Positions 1 to 12,616 of a stretch of 64,000 nt of DNA are shown here, piece by piece. Every line of letters starts with the position of its first letter. Positions within the stretch are counted from its first letter, which is position 1. The translations under genes were made by a program, and so were the position numbers. The notes beneath the pieces were generated by a model that was given only the letters and a program-made list of their open reading frames with translations, made no database searches and was not told where the DNA came from. Source of the DNA: Diploscapter coronatus (Eukaryota; Nematoda; Chromadorea; Rhabditida; Rhabditidae); NCBI GenBank assembly GCA_964036155.1, contig OZ038423.1, positions 25,063,249 through 25,127,248 of the forward strand, in the 5' to 3' direction.

Positions 1-1678
1 AATATGTTTTTTTTTTTTTTTTAATTTTTGCAAAAATGTTCAATCTTACTTTCCCGTGCGTCCAAGACCAGTTTGTACTTCGTCAGTGATAAACAGAACA
101 TTATGCTTCTTGCAGATTTCAGAGACACCCTAAAATAGGAGATATGGGGGTCTTATAAATAAAAAAAAAGTAGAAAGTCACCTTCAAATAACCCGCATCC
201 GGAACGACAACGCCCGCTTCTCCTTGGATTGGTTCGACCATAAAAGCAGCAACAGTTGGGTCAGAGACGGCGTTCTACAAGATTCAAATTAGGCTCACTG
301 TAGTTTCTACCCTTTTTTCTGAGAAATAGTAGGGGAAAAGAAAAAAAGAGGGCGAGAGCTATAATAGGCCTTCAATTTTTTTTTTTGCGTATTTACAAAA
401 ATCCTACTTCCACAGCTTGCAGATTGTTGTATGGAATTTTGACGAATCCAGGAACAAATGGGCCAAATCGACTGTAGGAATCTGGATCGGTCGAAGCTGA
501 GATAGCGGCGATAGATCGGCCCCAGAAATTTTCATTTGCGAACACGACCTGCAATTTTTAACTTAGGTAAAAATCTAATTGTAAGGGTAATCTTGGAATG
601 TTATCATATTCATTTTCGAACAGAAATTTGACGGCATTTATTTGTGACGATACTTCCAAATCAGAAAATCTAGGTGAAGTCCAACCTTAGCCTCGTTGTC
701 CTTGACGCCCTTCACATCGTAGGCCCATCGCCTGGCCAATTTCACCGCTGATTCGCAAGCTTCCACTCCTGAAGATTCAACTATTTTACAGGATTAAAGT
801 TAAGAATTTTACAACAAGCTAATCTATGCAATACCGCATGATCTAATGAACATGGTCTTTCTTTCTCTACTTTGAAAGGGAAAATAAGAGAGGAAGCTAG
901 AAAGATGAAAGAAGAGAGGGAATAGATTTCACCTATAAAACTATACAGTTCTCATAAATTGCATTTAGTTTGAGACCATGATATTCATGCTATCGAAAAT
1001 TACAAGACAACGAAGCCATAGGAATTGACTAAAGTCAGGATAGGAAAATGTATTATAACTTTTCATCGATATATCAGTCTTGTATGTTATAATTTTCAGA
1101 TTGTTAGATATTAGATAATCCACACCTGTATTCATAGGCAGAACCTTGTCGTATTTGAAAAGGTCTGTGATATACTCCTCGAACTCTCCCAAAACGTCAT
1201 TGTAGAAGGCCCGAGAAGTCAGAGTCAGTCTTTCCGCCTGCTGCTTCATCACTTCGATCAGCTTCGGATGGCAGTGGCCTTGGTTCACAGCTGAAGAATT
1301 GCATACTTTTCTTTAAATATTGCTATTTCACGGCAGTTTGTATATGACATGACGAGATAGACATTCTTTCATGCGTGATTCAGCTAAGTATAGCTCAAAT
1401 CATCAGAAAATTCATAAATTGCCAATTTTACCTACCTGAATACGCAGCCAAGAAATCATAGTACTTCTTGCCCTCCACGTCCCAGACAAACACGCCTAAA
1501 AGAGGGAAATTAAGGCTTTCAGGAATTTTTGCTAATACTTACCCTTTCCCTTGGTTAGAGCGACAGGCAGCGGTTTGTAGTTGTGACAGCCGTATTTTTT
1601 CTCCCGGTCGAAGATTTCCTGACTTGCCAGAGCTTGTTGGGCAGCACGGGGCAGGCGAGAGCGCGCAGAGGAGAGCAT
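1..1678 (-). CDS. oatr-1: Ornithine aminotransferase, 5' part only (runs off the left edge)
   Basis: Pyridoxal-phosphate enzyme that transfers the delta-amino group of ornithine to 2-oxoglutarate; in animals it acts in the mitochondrial matrix. The start is the ATG at 1678, preceded by TTAACC; the N-terminus ([13 protein letters not shown]) is basic and Ser/Ala-rich like a mitochondrial presequence. Exons in coding order are about 1678-1545, 1495-1435, 1289-1127, 768-688, 549-413, 274-183 and 131-1. Family blocks seen in order are [97 protein letters not shown] and [15 protein letters not shown]. The PLP-binding lysine normally lies just after that last block and is outside the window, so catalytic completeness cannot be judged. 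It is divergent from the ACMSD gene and shares a 1.7-kb upstream region with it. Other class-III aminotransferases are less likely because the motif wording is typical of OAT. Confidence 0.93.
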
Positions 1679-3359
1679 GGTTAACTAAATTCCACATGTT
1701 TTCTCATTGTAAGTCACTCAGTTTAAACCTCACCTATTTACAAATCTCATTCAGTTCTACGTAATTTTTTGCTAATATTGAGTAAAATTTAAAACAAGTG
1801 GGGCTTACAATGAGCTAAACTTTCTTGAATTTTGATCAGATTTTCAAAGAGTTGGTCACAAACATGCATTTTATAGGCGAGGATTCGAGGGAAATGAGAT
1901 GGATTTGTACTTTTTTGATTCAAGGATATGTAAATTTCTACGAAAAAGTGCAAGTATCCAAAAGTTTATGAAGCGTAGAGAAAAAGTCGAAAACAAGCGT
2001 TTTTCAGAAAGAATAATATTGGAATGAACGATCTCTGAGTTGTGGACATAAATAAGAGAAAATAAGATCTTCAAAGATTCGTTCTCACTCCCCTACTTTC
2101 TCTCAATCACCTTTATCCTCACGTGATAAGCCTGTTATATGACCCCTTTCTCTATTATCTTGCATATTTGGGCATTTAGTTTTGGATAGAAGAGAAAAGA
2201 GATGGAAAGATAATCTTTATTAGTCGTGAGAAAATAAGTTTTCTTGAGATAAAAAGCAGATGTCAACTTCCAGAATTTCTTTAAACTTAAATTGAAATTA
2301 TCGAAGCCTTGAAGGATAAAATTCAGTAGAGAAAAGATCAACACGATGATGCAAATTCTGCAGTGATGAGGTTATATCATAACTACTGATAAATGATAAC
2401 TTTTCTCTGATTGCCATAAATGGAATGATCAAATCAATCTTCCGCTATCTTTCACTGATATGATGCAATTTTGTTAACTGATAAAAAGGGGGAGGGCTGA
2501 CAATCTGACAATTTGACAGAATAACATAATGATTAGTCCAAATGTCACGTGACTATAAATCTTATGGAACAGTCTAGAACCGACAATTCAGATAATATAA
2601 GAAACGAGGAGAGGAGAAGAAAGACAACAGAGAACGAGAATGCGAGAATGATAGTACTAAGTAAAGAAAAACATTTACTCTTCTATCAATTTCAACGAAA
2701 TTCAGTGAATTCAGAGAAATATAGATGTTTTAAACTTTTGAACTGGACAGATTTAATGATCAGTCAACATTTTTAGCAGACAAGTGACTTTTAGAAAACA
2801 CATCATTATATTTGAAGCTAAGACTAATAAAATTGTAATCGAATGATCTAGAAATGTGACTTAAATAGGAATAAAACTAATTGATAAGGAATGAATGCTG
2901 ATATTGAATTTTTGAACCGAAAGACAGACCAATCTTCATTCATTTTATAGTTTGAAATTCGAAAAGAATGAGTCTAAAATAAATAGAGAACTTTCAAGCT
3001 GAACACAGGAAAGTTGGGCAATTTAGAAAGAAAGCACGTGGAGAAAATCGAGCAAATGTCAGGAAGAAGAAAGATTGCGAGCAGCAGAGTTATGACGTCA
3101 AAAGTCGGCATGGATATCCGAATCCCAGTGGGATATTTAAAGTCTTCATTCATTTGTGTTTATTATGCAATTTTTCAAAATCACATGTAATTCCTCGGAA
3201 TTTTCGTATTTTTCTTTATTTTTTCCTTTGATAAGAATCAATGCTATCGATTGTCTATGACCTGGGAAAGAGAAAATGCATTAGGAGAAATGGCAGAATT
3301 CCCACTCTTCTTCTTGACATATCAGTGGTTATTTTTTCGGAAAAAAAAACTATTGAACT
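1679..3359. promoter_or_regulatory. Divergent intergenic region between OAT (-) and ACMSD (+)
   Basis: About 1.7 kb without a supported gene. It is AT-rich and must hold both promoters. E-box CACGTG cores occur near 2117 (CTCACGTGATAAG, overlapping a GATA-type TGATAAG), 2531 and 3035. These are sequence matches only; no function is shown. The short reading frames here have no family resemblance. Confidence 0.4.
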
Positions 3360-6300
3360 ATGCCTAAGATTTGCGAATTCGTACCAGGTAATATTTTTCC
3401 GGATATCCCAGATTTAAGATTTCATATATCTCGAATCTTCTTCTTTTTACGAAATCCAATTTCCTTATATGATTTGACCGACAACAACTTGGTTCATTTT
3501 CTCGTAGAAATAGAAAAGTTATTTATAAATTTTCGACAAAGTTCACACATCTTTCCGATGGAATTGGCTAAGTTTTCCCTTCGAGATGAAATTTGAAAAA
3601 TTGCAGGAAGTCAGAGGCGAAAAATCGATGTGCACGCGCATGTGCTGCCGAGAGAAATTCCAGATTTCGAAAAGGTAGGAAAAATCTCATGAAATCATCA
3701 ATCAAAAACTGCTTGTTTAGAAGTTTGGATATGGCGGTTTTGTTAGATTAGATCATAAAGAGGATGGATCAACCCATATGATTAAGGATGGGAAATTGTT
3801 TAGGTAAATTGAAGCTAAGTAACTTAGAAATTAGTCTGCTTTAGAGTAGTAGAACCAAATTGTTTCGACACTGCAACGAGGATCCGAGAAATGGACAAAG
3901 CTTGTGTCCAAGTCCAATGCATCAGTACCGTACCTGTCATGTTCAATTATGCAGTCAGTAATTATTTAAAATTTCTTTTTGCCTGGAAATAGCTGACTTT
4001 TAAAAATTCTTGCTTTAGCCCTTCAAAATTCGCTTCCCTTTTTGATTGTTTTCCCCAACCGAGTTTGCCTCTGGGAAATGCCATAACTGAATTTGGAATC
4101 GCGCGGCGAAGAAAAAATCGACGACGAATAATAAAATACGCACAACCACGTGCAGAAATACACGTGAATGACGTGATTTTTGGGCTACAGTAGGACAGAA
4201 TTAGAAGTTTGTAAAATAGCAATGAATCTAACCTCGTTAATAATTTTCATTATCACACTATAATTTAACTATGACTCATTTTTTTCTTAGTTTTACTCAA
4301 CATCATAAATTTAGGCCAAGTCAGAGCACACGGAGGAAATAGCGAGATTTGTGAATGACGACCTATTTTCGATCTGTAAAAGTCATCCGGATAGGCTAAT
4401 TCCACTAGGCACTCTCCCCATGAACGATATAAGAAGGGCTGTGGAGGTAGTTTTAATTTATTTAAATTTAAACAATTTATTAGGCTCTATAAGTGATTTG
4501 AACTTATAATTTTGAGCATAAGTTTATAGAAAGAACAATTTTGCGTTGTTTTGGAAAATATATTATTTCTAAGATCACAAATTATTAAGGCAGTGCTAGA
4601 TCTAGATTTGGAAATTGACTATCTTAAGAGAGGTATCGAAATTGTGGTCGGTAGTTAGAAATACCCGTATTTAGAAAGAGAAAAAGTGAAAATACCTGCA
4701 TTTTAGCTTAGAAAGTGAAATATTTAGGTTAAAAATTTTAATTTGATTCTTCTTTCAACGGTTCATCAGAAGCATTGCTTGCCACAGCTAGATAATACCA
4801 CCAATAGATTATGTTGAATATACTGAAGATCAGCTTTTCTTCTAAATATACTAAATTTAAAAATCAGACCTGAATAGAAATGGAAACAATATCACTGATA
4901 ACATGTCGATTCTCTTGGATAGCTGCTCTCTATAGGCCTTCCTGAAATATTCACTTTCATAAGCAATTTAAATTTATGCTAAATTTCTACGGCAAATTCT
5001 AAGGTAAAAGTATATTTTTGGAAGATTAAAATTTGAATGAGTATTGTTCTGATCATTTGATAAAAATATTGCATCAGTAAAAGATTCACTACTTTTAATT
5101 TCCCGAAAACATATACTTGAGCTAATTTCACCAATTTAAACAACCACCTGCTGATGTATTCCCTTTCTTTTTTGGCTTGTTGTTGTTGGACTTGAATTGC
5201 AGCGTAAGATGAATGTGTAGAGTGATTGTGAGTGTTTTCATTCGAGGAAGGCAATGGGTCGTATCCATCGGATGCAGTCATATTCACTGCAGTGTCTAAG
5301 GGCTCACACGAGCATCTAGAAAATAGCATTTCCTAGTGAAGACCAACTTTTCTAATTTGAAACCTGTGCTCTATCACTCATTTAAGCGAATCTTTATCAG
5401 CAAATATGAAGATAAACTTTTTCTCCAATCAAAATCAAACTTTATCACTCATTTTTGAGATTATCCTACCATTAACTAGGAAGATCAACTCCTAACTCCT
5501 AATCGCTCAACCCTAAGAAATTTTTCATTAAATTTACTCACCTCGCTGTAAATCTAGACATAACATTAGCGATACTTCCATTCAATCCGAATCCAGGCGG
5601 AATATAGCCGTAGTCGTTCTCTCTGATTGACGTTAACAAAGCTGCTTCCTCCTCAGATTGAGTTTTGTTCTTCCTGAAACTTAGATTTAGCTAATTTTAT
5701 TTTGATATCAGAAAATGTTATATTATTCTTTCTAGAACCTAAATTTATCCCTGATTTAATTGATTTTTGATTTGATACCAGATATGGCTTGAATAATTCA
5801 CGTTAAGTCGCTTAAAAATTCCCGAATTGTTTTTTTCGCCTAAGAAAATGTAATTTGAAATTCCACGCTTCCGAGGGTTAATTCGTTATTTCGAAAGGGA
5901 GATTTTTCTCGTCTTTCAGTTTGACAAATGAATGATTCCTGAATGAAAGAATGAAGGCAGCAAACGAGGAGAATATTCAATAGCACCATGAATACGAAGC
6001 ACTCACGAAAAATCACGTCATAGTTTTTTAACTCGGAAAATGTTACTGCTCGTTAATAAAAGTAGTAAGAAAACTTGGTATTCAATTACATCTTACTCTT
6101 ACTAATTTCTAAAATCTTACCTATGAAACAAGTTCGGAGTACTATTCGCTGTGGGTACCGAAGAAGTCGGTTTCAAATTAGAATGCGATACAGAGTTTGC
6201 GGTTGGGGGCGTTGCTTGTTCTAAAAAGTAGCATAATTAATTTTTCGAAAGGAAAAATGTTTTAACCTGGTGGATGTTCATCTTCTCTCGACAAATACCC

Positions 6301-9300
6301 GATCCAAGCCAATTCGAGCAAGGAGCAAAAGACAAATGTCATGCAGGATAGCATCCAGACGTCTAAAGATTCCCTTTTTTGTTTTTAAACCCAGGGATAT
6401 TTTAAATATCTTACCAATAGCTTTAACGTAGCTGACTCTGGGCAAATTTCGAATGATATTTCCGAACTGGAATGTCATCGCCAGTAAAGAGTTAACTCCC
6501 AACATAGTTCTTGCAGGAATGGCTTTGGCTCCCAGTGCAAATGATATCCAAGCTGAAATTAGACAATTGATAAGAAGTAGTACGATAAATACCTAATAAA
6601 ATGCCACAATATATTTAAATGCGCTAGTTTTGTTTTTTTAATAAACTTTTATCGTATTACTTTTACAAAATAGGTATTTGCCCCCTATTGATTTTCTAAC
6701 ATTGCGCCACGTTAGATTATTCCCTCTTCCCTTGCTCCTCTTTCAATTAGTCATCTTATTCATGACAACACCTTAGCCTGTTCATTCATGGCTCTCCTCT
6801 TTTCCCATAATCTATCATTCCTAACCATCGATCACTTCCTCATTGCACCTTTTTATAACACACGCCTCGACTCTGTTCAGACAAAGCTCCGGCACATCAC
6901 CCAACTATAACCTTACTCCTCTGCTATCCCCTAGGCCTATTCACTATGTAATTGGGCAATAAACGCCTTTGTAGGCTCTAAACTAGTTACGATTCTTTAG
7001 CTTATGCACTTATGCGCACGCCCCACCTCTACAATACATACACGGCCTATCATGCATTCACTCTTTTATTAGTTATCCTAAAAATATGCTTTCTTTTTTA
7101 AATCTGAGATTTCTCTAAGTTTTCGTGCTTTCCTCTTAGATTTTCATGCATCTCTGGGAAAAAACTCTGAATAAAATCCGCACTTATTCATTTCTAAAAC
7201 AGAAAACTATCGCAGCCGACGAGTTGAGTCTATTTTTCTCTTTCCTCTCTTCAGATTTTCAACTCTCTCGTTTTCCTTCTCCAAAATCGAAGACGTGCCT
7301 TGCAATTTTCATGTTCTCAAAAAATAGAGACTAAGAAAAGAGTTAGAGACGAAAATCGGCTAACTTCTTTCTTCTTCTTCTTCTTCTTCTCTAATAAATA
7401 ACTCACTTTTGCACAACAAATTTGGCTTATTTCCTTCTGCGGAAAAATAATTTACACAATTATTTTCACAGGCAGAAAATCATCAATTTCCAACTAAATC
7501 TACTTCCATTTTTGGGGGTGAGGCTCATTGAAAATACGAGGATAGAAAAGCTGGAGGATAAAGCAGGGCCCATGAAATATGCAGAGGGATCTCGGAAATG
7601 GGCCTGAAATCAATGCGAGAGTGTCCTCTTTAGTGCGCTAATACTTTAGGCGCTTAAATCTGAGAACTTAGAGCAAATAGGTAATTAAAGTAGAAGTAAA
7701 ATGACAAAATCTGCTAAAATACCTCATTAGTTATGCCTAAATACTTTCATTAGTAGTCGGGAAATACTCACATATACAAATTGTTAGATACGTCGGTAGA
7801 TAGGCCTGTAGAATGTACCATCCGGCTTTTCGTCGAAAATGAAAGTCCATACTCAGCTCGTGCCAGTTGCCGGCTGGATAGGGCTAAATTTAATGAATTA
7901 AAAATGGTTTTTTTTTTATATCTCAAACCTCAACAGTTCGTTTATTAGATATGTTAGTTAGTACATAATCGGCCAATTCGATCTTTTTCTGCATTTTATC
8001 GACCCCTATCGCGCTCCAATCCATTTCCACCTCGTCCGTATTATAGCTAAAGTGTACCTTGATTTAAAAAAGTTTAAAAATGATACAACTACAGAAAACT
8101 TGAAAATTCAGTGTGCAAAATGGCAGCATTTCACTCTACACAATTTAGCACGCTATTTCGCCAAGCTAAAAAAAAGTTGCAAGATTTTCTAATATCAAAA
8201 AAAATTCATTATCAATAAGGAAGTACTTAGGACTTACTTGAAAGACTCAAACACCAGCGTGCATGTCACATTGTCAAATGGGAATCTGCAATATTATTTC
8301 TTTTTTTTCCTTTTAAGGAAACATTCTTATTTCAGTCGGAATGATTTATGAGTTTTCCTTGTTTCTTCTTTCTCTTCTTTACTACAATACATTCTTTTGC
8401 TTTGTCTGAGCCGCTCATAAATTACAAAGTTACGACGGAATTGTCTTTCGGGGAGGTGATTTTTTTTGAAAGACCAAAGTTTTGTGGCTTACTTTTGCAA
8501 ATCCATTCGACAGGGCCCTTGCAGTTTCAGACGGTAATTCGTCCAAACTGAAATTTTTGCTTATACTTTTTACTTTGAGAATTTTTTGCTTATGTGACTG
8601 GCATCATTTCCAAATCAGCCATATATCTCTGTCTGTCCCCTGGGGGTTTAAGCTTCTCATCAATATAGACTAAAATGCTTCGCTTTTTACACTATCGCCC
8701 TCACGCAAATACGAGTCGAGAGTGAAATATGTTCCATTCGCAATAGATTCTGCCTCACCGCCAATTTAGAGAGAACTTTTCCAAAAATGGAAATGAGGAA
8801 GAAGAAGCTCTGCAGAGCACGTGAAATGCCACGCCCACTTTAACGTCTTTCGGAAATCAAATAAGTGCCCGAAATGCTGAGGAATAGTCTGCATTTTAAA
8901 GGGCGATCAGAGAAAAAGAAAGCCTTTGTCCCCAATATGGAAATTCGCACAAATCACAGAATACAGATGTTGTGCTTGGGTAAAATTATTTCTGTCAGCC
9001 GGTTTTTGACCTCTATCTTCTAATATAGGAAAAGGGATTGTCTCATTAGAATTCGATAGAGAAGAATTAGCCTAGAGATAGAATTACGTGAAAATCAGCT
9101 TTTAGACTAGGGGAAATTAGCGGTTGACTCGAAAAGACTAATTATTTTGGGCAATTCTCCGACTTCTTACGAAGTCTATCCTTTAAAACGTCATTTCTCC
9201 AGTCGTGCAGCAACAAAGAGCATATGAAAAAGGCTCATTTTTGAAGAAGAAACCCATTGGATAATGGCTAGCAACGAGATTTCAGCAGTCCATATCCTTC

Positions 9301-12300
9301 ACGTAAAGACGAAAACTTTCGACATTTTTAAAATAGGATTTTCATTTTAGGCGTAAAAATATAACAAAGTATCGAATTTGTTGCGAATGCTCATTTTTAT
9401 CGTGAAAGACAGACTTTTTGAAAAAGGCTCACTTTAGTCGTAAAAAATTCGAAACCAGACCTGTTCCGTTGGCATAAATCATGAGGAAGATGTTGAGAAA
9501 CGGACTCTTGTGAATCACTGCGGTCTTCGAGTTGATGAAACACCTAAAAAAAGCGTGAAGATCAGTTTTTAGTGCATAATTTAGGGATTGAAAATCATAG
9601 AAAATTCACTTGATTTTTGACACGAAACCTTTTCTTCAAATTTTAGTGAAATCTCAAAAAAGATTTAAGATCGACTTTTTAATGCTTAATTTTTGGGCCT
9701 AATTATGAAATTAAATCGTTTTAGCCCATTCACATTTGTACATTTCTCCACCTTAAAAAGATTCATCATTATAGCTGAGTAAAGTTTACGGGTAGATGAA
9801 GATCAGCATTTCTATCATTAATTTATGCCTAAATTTGTGAGATACTTACGAATTGGGCGTCCATAATTTCTCGAGGATCTTGGACTTCAAAGACATATTA
9901 TACTTGCATGGATTCATATACGAATATTCCAGCGCGGGGTCGAGCCATTGTTCGGATATGTAGATGTCCAACTAAAAATACAAACTTTAAAACTATATTC
10001 AAGTGAAAAATACCGTAAAATCACTAGTGATATCGGATATGGTAGTGATCTCCTGAACCCAAACCTCGACGGTTACTGAGACCTAAAAGTTAAAGGAGTT
10101 TTTTGAGCCTAAAAACAAATTCCAACCTTTCCTCCAGGTATTTTATCGCGGTTATATCCAGTTTTAATTTTATCGAGTATCTCTGTCTCATTAGCGCAAT
10201 GTTTCGTCGATCTTTCCACCTGAACATTAAGTTTGAACTCGAGCATTTCTCTGAGTTCGAACCTTAGTCGAATTAATAATCGGTCGTAAAGCCCCGTGTT
10301 CATCTACTTCCCAATCGTAGTGCCGACTTAACCTTCGTAAATGGCGCGAGTTCCTTCGATACACCGCTTTTCTGCAAGCAAATTCGAATGACTGTAGTTC
10401 GCTGTCTTGGTTTTGATACCGTCCTGAGCAAATTATCATGAGCGTGGAAAGCAATAGTAACAATTGAAGTAGGTTCATCGGATCTTACCTCGGATTACTG
10501 TAATTTGATTGATTATTAAGGATTATAGAATACTATATCCACCAAATCTCATTTAGTGGCGGAAAAATCTTTCCACCACCATTTTTTGCACTATTTCTAG
10601 CAAGAAAAAGGAATAGCTAGATAAAAATGGAGAGAAGGAGAATTTTCTGCCGTAAAAGATCAGGACAGTGCGATGATATGTGAAATGTAAAATATCCTCT
10701 CTCGAAGCGAGATGGGACTAAAATTGATTCGTCTCTAGCTTAGGAAAACGAAGCAGCAGACGAAGACTAAGAAGAAGAGCTTTGTGAAAAGTGAAGCGGC
10801 CTTAGGGGGAAAAGGGGTGTGGCCGAGAGATAGCACATGGAAATGGGAGAGAAAGGGCAGAGAAAATAGAAAGAGAGTCCCAAAAGGGGAAGGAAATATG
10901 CGAAAGGGGAAAGAATGTGCTGAACTCTGTGAAGAGAGGCCATGGAAAAGCTTATCCACCGAGTTTTTTTATACCCATCTTATCATCTGTCAATGCGCGC
11001 CAAGGATGAGAGATGAATGACCTCGGTTTGGATTGGGATTTATCCTAGATGGAAAAAATAAAGGATTTTGGGGTGACTACTTCATTATGGCTGCACAATT
11101 TAATCAAGTTTATTATATGACTTTATAGAAACACGACGTAGCTTGGCATAAATTTAGAGTTGTCCAAATATTTGAAAAACATTTAGGAGGTCCGACGATG
11201 CGTTGCCCTGGGCATGAAGGGTTTCGAAATTGGCTCTCACGTCGGGGAAAAAAGTCTCGACCATAGGGATTTCTGGCCTCTTTATAAGGTAAACTAGCAA
11301 AAAAAATCTTAAAAATACCATCGTTAAAAATAGTTAGCAAAACTTGATGTTTGATATTCATCACTTTTTAATCACATGTTTTATTCACTTTTGTTTACTA
11401 CCTCTACTAATTAGTACTAAAAAAATACCGTAATCCAGGAGTGCGAAAAACTTGGAGCCCTTTTATTTGTTCATCCTTGGGACATGGACTCTTGGAGCGG
11501 CCGACTGAACAAGCACTGGATGCCTTGGCTTGTCGGTAAGAGTTAAAAAATACAGTAACTATAAATTCTTGACTTATAAAAATCTAGGCATGCCCTCGGA
11601 AACTGCCCAGGCCATATGCAGTGCGTTGATGGGGAACCTTCTGGTTGAATTCCCTAAGTTAAAGCTCTGCTTCGCACACGGTGGAGGTGCCTATCCAAGT
11701 ATCGCTGGAAGAGTAAATCATGGATATAAAGTCTGAAACAAATCAATTCTTATCGATTTTTCAAAATTTAACTTAGGTCAGACCAGACTTATGCGCTACA
11801 GAATGCAAAGTTGCGCCGGAACTTCTACAGAAGAATTTGTGGGTCGACTCTTTGGCGCATAACCCACAGGCTATAGGGCTGGTGGCTGATACCTTCGGAA
11901 AGGCGAGTTTAAAGTCCATAAACTTATAAGGAAAGTAACACGGTGTGTTTACAACGGATCCTGCTCAGAATGGGTATGAAAGCAAATTGGGGCATGCTGA
12001 TCTGGATAATCATGCTTGAAAACGCCAAAGGTCTCAAATAACTCCGCACTTTAACCTCAAAATGTTGATTGTTTATTTCACTGTACATTGGCAAATTTGA
12101 AAATTAGCGTACATTGTAGAGTGTTTAAAATGCATCATTGGTTGCAGCAACAGAAGGAAATTCGGGGTTATTCGAGATCTTCAGCGTTTTTCAACATGAC
12201 TGTCTTTAACAGCATTTTCAAATTGACTTTCTTACTACTTTTGAGACAAATGCTTTGTACACACTGTTTACATTCCTTGTTAGGCAAAGTTGTGATTCAG

Positions 12301-12511
12301 GACAGGATAGTATTAGGCACCGATTATCCATTTCCCTTGGGAGAGTTAGAGGTAAAATGTTAAAATGTTAGTTTAAATTCAAAATTGTAATATTTAGGTT
12401 GGAAAAGTAGTGGAAGAATACAGTGCCCTGACAGAGCAGGACAAAAACGACATGCTTTGGGGAAACGCTATCAAAATGCTCGACTTAGATGAAAATACTC
12501 TCGCTAAATAA
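3360..12511 (+). CDS. acsd-1: 2-amino-3-carboxymuconate-6-semialdehyde decarboxylase (ACMSD)
   Basis: Zinc-dependent amidohydrolase-fold decarboxylase that diverts the kynurenine pathway away from quinolinate/NAD synthesis. Eleven exons: 3360-3387, 3607-3674, 3721-3803, 3845-3953, 4315-4446, 11187-11288, 11439-11535, 11588-11730, 11777-11902, 12301-12351 and 12398-12511. They total 1053 nt (350 aa; the human enzyme is about 336). All introns keep phase. Metal-site and family motifs are visible: DVHAHVLP (HxH), [25 protein letters not shown] and [13 protein letters not shown] (catalytic Asp). Intron 5 (4447-11186) contains a whole ion-channel gene on the other strand. Intron 9 (11903-12300) appears to start with GC (AAG|GCGAGT), the only choice that keeps frame and gives [14 protein letters not shown] probable poly(A) signal AATAAA lies at 12584-12589, very close to the convergent RhoGEF stop. 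Confidence 0.93.
4738..10478 (-). CDS. Cys-loop ligand-gated anion channel subunit, nested in ACMSD intron 5
   Basis: Pentameric ligand-gated channel subunit of the plasma membrane. The ATG at 10478 begins a clear signal peptide ([19 protein letters not shown]). The ligand-binding domain follows ([43 protein letters not shown]). The Cys-loop runs from [17 protein letters not shown] with 13 intervening residues. M1 contains [18 protein letters not shown]2 is preceded by [20 protein letters not shown], whose Pro-Ala-Arg is the signature of anion selectivity. M3 is in [20 protein letters not shown] long Ser/Thr/Asn-rich M3-M4 loop ends in [20 protein letters not shown], and M4 spans [24 protein letters not shown], with the stop at 4738. 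It resembles the nematode LGC-46/ACC/MOD-1 group, but the ligand cannot be read from sequence. The junction between the signal-peptide exon and the reading frame beginning near 10268 is uncertain: a small intron must change frame there. Introns near 8230-9440 and 6560-7760 are long. Confidence 0.88.
7365..7391. repeat. (TTC)n microsatellite
   Basis: About eight TTC units inside the long intron of the nested channel gene. Confidence 0.7.
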
Positions 12512-12583
12512 TAATAGTTAAATCCATTTATATAATTCAGACTAATTGGTTCATATAATTGAGTATAATTATCGTAATTAACT

Positions 12584-12616
12584 AATAAATAGTTGGCTAT
12601 TTAATTGATCAATTAA
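12584..12616. terminator. Convergent 3' ends: AATAAA and a 16-bp perfect palindrome
   Basis: AATAAA at 12584-12589 fits the ACMSD poly(A) signal, 73 nt after its stop. Immediately beyond it, TTAATTGATCAATTAA (12601-12616) is a perfect palindrome that includes the stop codon of the opposing RhoGEF gene (12613-12615 read on the minus strand). The two genes are tail to tail with about 100 bp between stops. Confidence 0.5.
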
